Assembly: GCA_030435675.1 (NCBI GenBank)
Contig: CM059624.1
Span: forward strand, 1,016,769 to 1,080,768
Source of the DNA: Steinernema hermaphroditum
Lineage: Eukaryota; Nematoda; Chromadorea; Rhabditida; Steinernematidae
Length of the DNA stretch: 64,000 nucleotides
Direction of reading: 5' to 3'
Numbering within the stretch: the stretch's first letter is position 1; the number at the start of each line of letters is the position of its first letter. Positions 56,177 to 64,000 of the stretch are shown piece by piece. Made by a program: the position numbers and the translations under genes. The notes below the pieces were generated by a model. That model did no database searches and had not been told where the DNA came from. It worked only from the letters and a program-made list of their open reading frames with translations.

Positions 56177-57028
56177 ATGTCCGTCACTTCCGAAAATGAG
56201 GAATCCACCGATCAGAGTTCTTCCCGGCGCAGTGAGGACGTCGCTAAAGGCAACGCTCACATCTTGTAAAATCCCTAATTCTAGCGGTTTCAGATGGTGA
56301 TAACTCACCTCCCGTCCAAGGACCCTTCATCCAGGCATACCAGTGCAATGAGGGCACCGTGATTGCAATCGGTATGTTCTTGGATCTTTTTCTTCGTTGA
56401 TTTTCTAGTGTTTAGATGGTGCAGACATAGCTTCCTACGCAACAACGTTAGGTGTTCGAACCTATGTAAGTGATATTCCACTTGATTTATCAAAATTTTC
56501 GTTTCAGACCTTGACCAAGATAGTCGCTGTGATCAGTGCGATCATCTCCGCTCTTTGCATGGGAGAAGCCTTCTTTCTTTCGGAGATGAAAATTCTATTA
56601 CGTATTAGCTTAACAGCTAGCGCCTGCATGATCATTTTTGTGATTGGCTTCTTCGTTGGATTCGCTGTGGATTATTATGGGGCGGTGAGAATATTCGCCT
56701 GGGGATGTGTAAGTGTAACACAGCGCTGATTGTTTCGCGAAGTCGTGGTTTCAGTTTTTCCAAATCTCAGCTCGTATATTTGTCGCCTTATGTCTCGGGC
56801 TTGTTGCGATCGCGGGTTACAGAGAGAAGTATATCAAGAAGGCGAATGTTGACAGTAAGCCATTAATTGTAGTAAAAAGGATTTTGACTTATATGCCTTC
56901 CAGATGAGTCGTACATCTTCATGTATATCGCGATCGTCAACGTTATTTTGGCCGGTGTTTTCTGTGTTATCACGTGGATCGGTATTCGCTGTAAGCATCA
57001 ATACAGCAAATACGGCCGTAATGGCTAA
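56177..57028 (+). CDS. Four-TM small membrane protein, family copy 2
   Basis: Probable exons are 56177-56249, 56294-56371, 56416-56465, 56508-56708, 56755-56854 and 56904-57028. Exons 2-6 join in phase and match copy 1: GPFIQAYQCN, TTLGVRTYTLTKIVAVISAI, ARIFVALCLGLVAIAGY, YIFMYIAIVNVILAGVFC. The first junction has no usable GT: the only in-frame choice is AAAG|GCAACG, a GC-AG donor, since the nearby GT gives an immediate stop. So copy 2 is either a GC-AG-spliced gene or slightly damaged at its 5' end. It sits 158 nt downstream of copy 1 on the same strand, a tandem duplication. Exon 5 is shorter than in copy 1. Confidence 0.75.
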
Positions 57029-57176
57029 ATGTTTTTTGTAATAAAGCAAGCCTGATGAGTTTTCTTCGATTACTCGAGCTAAAACTAGGCCTCCACCAAC
57101 GCCGAAGGGCGCGAACGTTCAGAGGGAAAAAATTTCGGAGGTAGTAATACAACCCGTGAGACAAACTGCAATTGCC

Positions 57177-57243
57177 ACTGGGTGGCTGGTTGGCAGTGCG
57201 CTAGTCTGCCATGCTGAGGGTCGGGTGTTCGATTCCCCGTAGC
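57177..57243 (+). pseudogene. tRNA-like pseudogene or SINE head (related to 2197-2265)
   Basis: It has GGCTGGTTGGCAGTG, then TCTGCCATGCTGA and a B-box-like GGGTGTTCGATTCCCCG with a GTCTGA end. Pairing of acceptor and T stems is poor. The order and spacing match the minus-strand element at 2197-2265 (GGCAGTG, CCAT, TTCG..CCCC, GTCTGA), and that similarity is what supports one repeat family. Confidence 0.5.
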
Positions 57244-57249
57244 GTCTGA

Positions 57250-57586
57250 ATGTTTTTGTTCATTATGAAAAATACGAATTATTCGATTTGATCGACAAAC
57301 CTAATCGGCAGCTCACATGTGCTTATAGTAACTCGTTCCCAGAATAGAACTTCGCATGACATAGTCTTTAAACAGAATCTGCTCTTTTCCTGAACCCGCC
57401 CTTTCCTAGTGACACCCATGTTCATCCATTAAACTAATAACACCGCCCAAACAGATGATAATTAAATTATTAGCACCCGACGCGTGCAGCCACATATCAA
57501 CACACATTGTCATTCTTTCACGGCCGGGTGGCGCGTGCAAAAAGCCGCGCTCCGAAGGCAATCTAATTTTTGCGCTCCTCCGCAAA
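57250..57586. other. Intergenic, possible promoter of the next gene
   Basis: No coding support and no recognisable element. Confidence 0.4.
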
Positions 57587-59399
57587 ATGGGTTCGACGTC
57601 GTCCGAGGGGGCGCCCTTTCGGCACTTTTGGCCCTTTTTGGCTTCTCTGGGAGTGGCGTTGGTTATTGTTATTTTCGGCAATATTAGCGTCTACAGAATC
57701 GTCATGTTGGAGGATCTCAGCAGGCCTCATGGTAAGTTTTCTTGAACAAGGAGTTCTTTTTGATGTGTGTGTTTATTGGATGAGGTTCGATCTACTGAAA
57801 ATGGATCTATCTAGGGTGAAAGTTACCCAGAACAATTGTAGTCCCACGTGTCGGGGCATAAACTTCAAAAGAGCCGGGAGTGATTTAAGGCACTGGTATT
57901 TTCGAGAAGCCCTACTTATTTTCGCCTATAAAACCTGGTTTAAAAATACGATTCTCCACTCAGCACCGGTTCTACGGGCCCGGGAGACCCAGCGCCCCGC
58001 GGAGACCCCGAAAATCCGACCCAGTGCCTTGAAAACCAACATGAGCCAACATGCGCACTTTGTGCGTTCGCTTCGACGTTTTCAAGGCGGGTCAAATTTT
58101 TGGGTCCCACAACGAGATGATTGAAGGCCATTTTCGTGATCGAAAAGAAGCAGAGTATACTGTCTGCTCATGATCCAGGATGACTCTGACTCCGAAATGA
58201 CTCTCTTTTCGGCCACAAGGGTTTCCATCACCCTAGAACCCGTCATCTAAGGCATATAAGACGTCAAATCGCGGTTTTGTGCGAGTCAGAAATTCTCCAA
58301 AACAAGAATCGTTCTTGGAAAATCTCTGTTTTTGAGCCGAATTCATTAATCGTAGCGCCACAAACGGCTGCTTTTCCGTTCCGAAAAACAAGAGTCATCG
58401 GTGGCATTATGAAATTAAGTGTGAAATTGACTGTTTTCTCGTGGCGACAAAGACAAAGAGCATGATCTCCCCAATTAAGTATTAATAGTGTTTTTGTGGT
58501 GTACGTCAGAAATTCATTTTGAACACAGCTGGACACCATGTACTCATGACTAAGCCCGACTTTCTGGCTTCAGATGACGCGGCCTATCTCGACAAAGCCA
58601 CTCAACTAGACGACAAGTTTCTCGACCGTCTACACTACCTGATAGCGCTATGGGTAGCGGGACCGTCTTACAAGGACACGGCCATTCCACGGGCCAGATT
58701 TGCCCATAGCCTATGGATAGAGATCGCCGAACACGAAAACGAACAGAAAATGATGGCCGGATCGGATGACCCTCATTATAGGCTTAACTTGGTCCGTTTC
58801 ACACACATATTGTACTTTAGGGAACGGCGTACCTTTAGGCATATGAGCTGTTTGGAAACATTACAAGTGGTGGCCATGTGGAGGAGGACATTTGGAAGGC
58901 GGGTACTAGGGTAATGGAAGCCCTTGTCGCCGAAAGGACGCTGAAAATGGAGAGAGTCATGGCTAACTACATCGGTTTCCCTGGATCGGCTAATGCAGAT
59001 TTCATCAGCGGACTCTGGGCGCACTGTCAGAAAGAGTTCGAGAATTTGAGGGATTCACTACCTGGGCAAGGATTTCGAGCGAGTGAGATTTAGATCCGAG
59101 CCCAGGCCCCTCCACCTCTCGTTTTAGACGTCTTCTGGACGCAATACGAAATTATGCATCGGCCAGGAGTTTGTGAAACCTGTCTCCCAACGCCAACGGA
59201 CTCCGTCAAGATGCTTGACGTCTACGAAAAGCTATTCAAGTATAAAAAGAGCGCGTTTGTCCCCAAAGCCTACCTCTCCCATTGGACCTCGGAGCAGTTC
59301 TCCGGCTGGTCGTACCTCTGCTCTCCCCTTCTTGTCGCCTTTTTCGGTTGTCTTATTTATTTTACCCTCGTCAAGTACATCAATGCCGAACTGGTTTAA
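57587..59399 (+). CDS. Membrane protein with terminal TM segments, paralogue of the 40.9-44.5 kb gene
   Basis: Four exons (57587-57731, 58529-58791, 58839-59082, 59128-59399) join in phase to encode 307 aa. There is an N-terminal membrane segment (FWPFLASLGVALVIVIFGNI) instead of a cleaved signal, a large hydrophilic ectodomain and a C-terminal membrane segment (SPLLVAFFGCLIYFTLV). It shares EEDIWKAGTR, ADFISGLWAHCQK and RANVFWTQYEIMHRPGVCE with the gene at 40870-44500 at matching exon positions. The two also share a position-conserved phase-1 junction right after the RA residues. The shared segments suggest a nematode family of membrane ectodomain proteins. The function is unknown. AATAAA lies at 59416-59421. 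Intron 1 is about 800 nt. Confidence 0.82.
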
Positions 59400-59719
59400 T
59401 ACGTCGTGTCCTGTCAATAAAGCGATGATCTGCCGGTAAAATTATGTGAAAGAAGGCCAGCTAAAGCTCTACGAAAATGCGCAAACACAATTCACTTGCC
59501 TACTCGTAGTGAACACAATTCTATTTCATATCAACAGGCCACGATGAAGAGTCGATCGACATCATGGAATCTACTTCCGTAACAACAAACTCTGTAGAAG
59601 TCCAGCTCCCCATCTTTCGTCGCTTTTACCTCGGAACACTTTTGGCCCGACCTCCAAGTGCCGTCCATACACTTGAGCAAATGGGAATCCTCGTGTCCGA
59701 TGTTCGAAATACAGCCCTC
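59400..59719. other. Spacer between convergent genes
   Basis: A 65-codon frame (59564-59761, plus) overlaps the 3' end of the next minus-strand gene and lacks features. No gene is called. Confidence 0.4.
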
Positions 59720-62162
59720 CTAAAGACAGATTTCATTAGTTACTGTTCTCGTGTGCCATAGTACCTTGGGAGAACTCGAGTATATCAACGAGCGATACTT
59801 ATAACAGCCAAGATCTTTGACGCATCTTTCCTTTCCACAAACAGGAGCTCTCAAGAAATCCGAGTCCAAAATGTTCATGTGCTGGATGGGTAGCATCAAT
59901 TCAGTCAGAATTTCTAGAAAACATCTGGATAGAAGTAGCCATGGAAACAACACTACCTTTCTGTTGACATAATGTCTCATTTCCGGCGCAGATCAGAATT
60001 GTTTGCTCAGCCGTAGAATTATAAGAGTAGGCGATTCCATCAACCAGTAATTGCGAAATGAAATGCTCATTGTAGAACTCAAAAACAGCCTCCTCGAGTT
60101 CACTAACTGGCCCGGCTTGCAACATGTAACGTCCATTTGTCGACTGTACAATGAAGTAACATGCCCGGATAGGCGAAGCAGTCACCTAAATATGATCTTT
60201 ACAAAAACTACTCATTTGAGAAATCAATCATCCTACGGTAATGACATCTTCGATTTGTCCAAGATCAATCGGCACATTACCCGTAGACAGACAATGGTAC
60301 TTCAGCTTCTCATGAGCTTTCATGAAGAGATCCATGAGAAATTCATTAGTTGGACGTGCATCACCGGGCTGGTGCATTCTTGAGCAGTGGATATAATCAC
60401 GAACAGGACAGTCCGATATGTCATAAACGAATGATTCGGTACACTGCTTATGCATTCCGAGGAGAACCGTTCGACGCTTGCACTTGAATCTTTCGAATGG
60501 TAATTTTTTCCTAAAGATTACTTAAGTAAATTCAGTATGGAGTCGAACGAAGGCGTACGACTCCCATAGCTCGGTCCATCCAAATGTGTCCAAGATCTTA
60601 TCCTTAGCGATATCGTAAAAGTAGTCACATCGACCAATGTGACGCGGATGGTTGAGCATATAAAAGTACATAACGGCATTATGTCCGCATACATCGCGCC
60701 TGTAAAGAAAAAGCACATGCTCATTAACAAAAATGTTGACAACAAAAATCGTCATACCATGGAAAGTGATATCCGAACTCCTTCCGACCTAATGCCATTC
60801 TTTCTAACGCTTCCGAATTGAAGTACTTTGAAATATGATTACAACCATCCATGTTGTTGCAACATCTCAAGAAGGATACGACGTCATTTTCCTTGATCTC
60901 TAGCGGGCAGGATGGCTTAAGGAATCGCCATTTCGAATATTTCACCTCGGGTTGTGTGCACTCGTCAAACGATCCCATGACTATCTCTAAACTAAACCAT
61001 AATGTTAATCAAATTATCTCGAATCGATGTTATACGAATAAAGAGACTGCTCCACGTTGTATGGCTTAAACCGAAATTGCAATCCACAAGTCGACTTCGG
61101 TGCTTCCACTTTACCTCGTTCCACCATCTGTGGGACATCGTCAGTGCCGATGTATATTGACCCGTTCTTTGCATAGGCTATACCGCCACCAATTGGATTT
61201 TCGGTGAATGTGCCATAAGCACAGTGTACTTTCCGCTTACCCGAAGCATCTGTAAGAAACATACTTAACAATGTATTTTACAAAGATGACTACTACCTCG
61301 GTGGAAGAAATTAAGAGCTCGCATATCTTCGTTCTCATCGGTATTGCTTGAAACCGCCATGAAACGGTTATAGAACCGCTGAGTATTCGTCTCATATCCG
61401 GTCGAATACGCACAGCCCGAGCTTCCGTGGAAACAGCAGCAGGTGAGCTGATATTCGTTCTGGGTCAATTGCCTGTAGCACATATCTCCGGCATCACATT
61501 TTATCGCATCTCTCTCATTCCCGAAAGGGGAATAAGAAGCAAGACTGCCGCCGAAGACGCCGTTGTCATCTATATGTAGAATGCAAGCGTCAGAATCGTG
61601 AGTCTAAAGCGGATAGGTCAAAGGATCCAGAGTTTCCGATAAATTTTTACCTCATAGTACCCATCTAAATTGATGCAAGACTTTCCGGTGCTTACACGCG
61701 ACCTCTCATCACCGCCGACTTCGAAATTTGATAAATGGCGCAATCCTTGCAGAGTTAGTGTCCCATCGGCGACCTAAGAACGCGTAAATATCAAGCCACG
61801 TGTAACAACAGAAGAGAAGTGACATACAAATGACGAGCAATTCTTCTTATGGCAGCAAATCAACATCAAATCCTCCACCTTTCCGGAAACACTCTTCAAA
61901 GAGACTGCACCAATGTGCATCTCCGCTTTTGCGCACTTCTTCCCATCAGCGCTCTTCTCGAATTTTTGAAGCTCCACTTCGTTTGTAACACTGATAACCT
62001 CGGTGCTTTTGTCATTTATCCTTACGTGGAACACTTCGAACGATCTCTCTGAACAATGCCATAAAAAAAGACGTTCTACATGTGTGCCGCACTAGCAACA
62101 GCTGAGAGACCCACGACGACAAGAAAGCAGAAGAGCCAGCGAGAGAGAACGATACGACTCAT
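59720..62162 (-). CDS. Large secreted Cys-rich protein with repeated CC modules
   Basis: Ten exons (62162-62093, 62048-61828, 61773-61651, 61603-61297, 61249-61036, 60991-60758, 60699-60559, 60510-60237, 60185-59957, 59913-59720) join in phase to encode 668 aa. It begins with a signal peptide (MSRIVLSRWLFCFLVVVGLS). No membrane segment follows. Four segments carry related cysteine cores: LMLICCHKKNCSSF, YQLTCCCFHGSSGCAYS, SFLRCCNNMDGCNH and ILICAGNETLCQQK, each after a hydrophilic stretch. They resemble nematode extracellular modules with paired cysteines (ET-module or three-finger style), but I cannot assign a domain. Sequons (NGS, NCS, NST, NET) suggest glycosylation. The first donor (GTGCGG) is weak. 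All other junctions look standard, with introns of 40-60 nt. Confidence 0.83.
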
Positions 62163-62385
62163 ATACGACCGCTCAATGGAAATCGACTTGCAGCGACTGA
62201 CCGAAAGACGGAGGAAAGCATCACAGTGACGCGAGACAAACTTGTAAAGTCTGCAGAATCTACAAAGTGCACAAGACATTAAGAGTTGACAATTCTCAAA
62301 ATACGCATCCAGATACAACAGCACCACACGATTTTCAACATTTGTAACACCAAATCACTGGTTTATACTTTATCAAGAAGCACGT

Positions 62386-63248
62386 TTAGATACAAATCGT
62401 ACGAAATTGATTTTTACAGCGAATAGCAATCCACGTGGAAATACCGAAAGCGACACACAGAATACCGTTGACGATTGCAACGGACAGGATGATATCATAC
62501 ATCACATCTAGAAGGAATAGACAAATTTACTATCGGACAGTGCATATATAAGTGACTTACTTGGATTAATATTCAACGGGTTCTCATCGAATTTGGACAT
62601 GCCCGCTGCCTTGTTTCCTTTAGCCAAAAGCACACCGAGCAATGCCCCAATAATAAGACGATCCATGCTTGAGACTCCCTGAAATGACGAGTTTCTGGAG
62701 CAAAATAGAATATTTTCACTTACACATCCAATGGCCAACATTCGAATGAGCGAGTAACTACGAGCGTAGAATCCAACGACGAAGCAAATCGCACATATGA
62801 TTAAGAAGCTGTTAGCTGGTATGCTCATGAAGACAAGAAAACTGTCTGACCAGAGAAACAAGACTTCTCCGAAGCTGAGAATGGCCAATATCAGGCTTAT
62901 AACAGCGACGATCATCGTTAAGGTCTGAAACAACAATTTCGATACAATAGATGAAAAACCACTTACACTGGTCGGCACACCTAACGTTGTTTCATAGGTG
63001 GCTGCGCTGGTGGTTCTTTGCGCGTCTGAAATTAAAAGGAAATGTGATATAGCAGATGTGAAGAATTACCCATGTCATTCTGTTGGGATTCCCGAACGAT
63101 AGGTCCTTCAGTAGAAGAAGAGTCTGCATCACCTGAAATAAAAGAGATGAGAGATTCTTCGAGATACGTGAAACTTACCCATGGCTACAGTGGTCACTTC
63201 ATTCTTCGTGGATTCCTGCACTGCGTTCATATGAGAAGCGACGGACAT
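62386..63248 (-). CDS. Four-TM small membrane protein, family copy 3 (inverted)
   Basis: Six exons (63248-63179, 63132-63070, 63025-62967, 62924-62724, 62678-62561, 62507-62386) join in phase to encode 210 aa. The gene has the same exon plan as copies 1 and 2 (exons 2 and 4 of identical length to copy 1). Shared parts: MSVASHMNAVQE start, GPIVRESQQND, TTLGVPTSTLTMIVAVISLI, EVLFLWS, LLGVLLAKGN and LSVAIVNGILCVAFG with a final TWIAIRCKNQF. It is most similar to copy 1 at the N-terminus and upstream region, and more like copy 2 in the last exon. It lies on the opposite strand, about 6.2 kb from copy 2, with two unrelated genes between. All six donors are GT. Confidence 0.85.
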
Positions 63249-63848
63249 GGTTTCGAGCCGGAGACGAACGGGAACAGGGTTCAATGGGAGATGAAGTGAG
63301 GCGTAGTGACTGGATTTTTTTTTGTCCAGGAAAGATCATATCAGGAATTGCCTGAAACGCGTCCCTTGATCCCTTCAAGAATGCCGGAAGAAAACGAAGA
63401 GAAAAGCGTTTTGCAACAGGAAAGCGCAGAATTTTTACAAAACCTGCAGAAAAATGCGAAGCGTATGTCGGTCCTGCAGGGATTTCTCTGTTAGTGCAAT
63501 AGGAATGCCGTTTTCTAGAGAAATGGACAAGCATCTACAATTTTGGGCCTCCGCTATATCGGAATCAGCGATGGAATACATAGACATCCATCACCTCTCA
63601 CTGAAGCTCCAAAGCGCAAGTGTACGTTTTAAAACATGAAGGCAGTGCTCAGCCAAGATGTTCGTTATCCTCTTTATCAGCATAAAGCACTTGAAAATCA
63701 CAACAAGCACAGATCTATCGATGATGTAACAATTAATCATTATTGTTGTTAGCTTTGTAAGAATCTCTCCCACTTCTGTATTGTGTCTAATACGCCCCCT
63801 TTTCAATGACATAAAACCCCGATGTATTTTGAATAAATCATTGGCAGC
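63249..63848. other. Upstream region of copy 3 and spacer
   Basis: 63249-63330 mirrors the block upstream of copy 1 (GGTTTCGAGCCGGAGACGAA on the plus strand and CCAGGAAAGATCA further out). That indicates promoter or 5' UTR sequence duplicated with the gene. The rest has no recognised gene. Confidence 0.55.
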
Positions 63849-63850
63849 AA

Positions 63851-64000
63851 CATTGGTGCATCGGCAAAGTCGAAAACATCGCCGCTCTGCGCATTCTTCC
63901 ACCGATCGCCGGCCGACGTCGACCCCTGAAGAGGCAAAGTTGCCCCCACCGTCCCCGCCGGAGATCCCCCAAAGGCCGTGCCTCTCCCACGCCGGCCCCG
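63851..64000 (+). CDS. Possible partial Pro-rich exon running off the window
   Basis: After an acceptor-like TTGGCAG, one frame stays open to the window end and becomes very GC-rich, reading KHRRSAHSSTDRRP then EEAKLPPPSPPEIPQRP. The GC rise and Pro/Ser/Arg-rich composition look like a disordered coding region. The neighbouring frame meets a stop. No start or other exon is visible within the window. Confidence 0.35.

Noticed and set aside
59564..59761. 65-codon plus-strand frame
   Set aside because: It overlaps the 3' exon of the Cys-rich gene on the other strand and has no features of its own.

Overview
This is eukaryotic nuclear DNA from a nematode. A complete SL1 spliced-leader RNA gene is present (33098-33193, minus strand), and its 22-nt leader is identical to the canonical nematode SL1. 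Protein genes are split by many introns of about 45-50 nt with TTTCAG-type acceptors, interspersed with longer introns. Families include Skp1-related, BTB, short Ly6-like secreted and several nematode-looking membrane-protein families. I cannot name the species. A UGA-encoded selenoprotein K argues against Caenorhabditis elegans itself, and a Steinernema/rhabditid-type worm is only a guess.

Layout. 1-12.6 kb is almost gene-free: one tRNA-Lys, diverged repeats and a tRNA-like pseudogene. 12.6-17.6 kb holds two convergent housekeeping genes, an OXR1/NCOA7-type TLDc protein (+) and an HDHD5-type HAD protein (-). 19.2-20.5 kb is a BTB protein (-). 20.5-25.4 kb is repeat-rich and has a second, identical tRNA-Lys. 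25.5-26.7 kb is a coiled-coil gene (-). 27-30.2 kb holds decayed repeated modules and a MITE-like element. 30.2-31.9 kb is a two-membrane-segment protein (-). 33.1 kb is the SL1 RNA gene.

33.7-38.9 kb is a dense run of plus-strand genes: Skp1-related, RING/coiled-coil, SH2-like, Ly6-like and a two-TM protein. 39.15-40.13 kb is a terminal-inverted-repeat element carrying a MADF-domain gene. 40.9-44.5 kb is a signal-peptide/TM protein. 45.9-47.5 kb is selenoprotein K with an in-frame UGA. 48.5-51.1 kb is uridine phosphorylase (-), with a palindromic MITE in its first intron. 53.4-54.2 kb is an intronless gene of F-box-associated style. 55.2-57.0 kb is a tandem pair of six-exon four-TM proteins, with a third, inverted copy at 62.4-63.2 kb. 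Between them lie a paralogue of the 40.9-44.5 kb membrane protein and a ten-exon, 668-aa secreted Cys-rich protein. A Pro-rich exon may run off the right edge.

The genes do not form one pathway. Themes are ubiquitin ligase parts (Skp1, BTB, RING, F-box-like), redox and ER biology (TLDc, SelK), nucleoside salvage (UPP), and lineage-specific membrane or secreted families that duplicated locally. All exon structures were derived by hand from GT/AG sites, reading-frame phase and family similarity recalled from knowledge. No alignment or RNA data were available.
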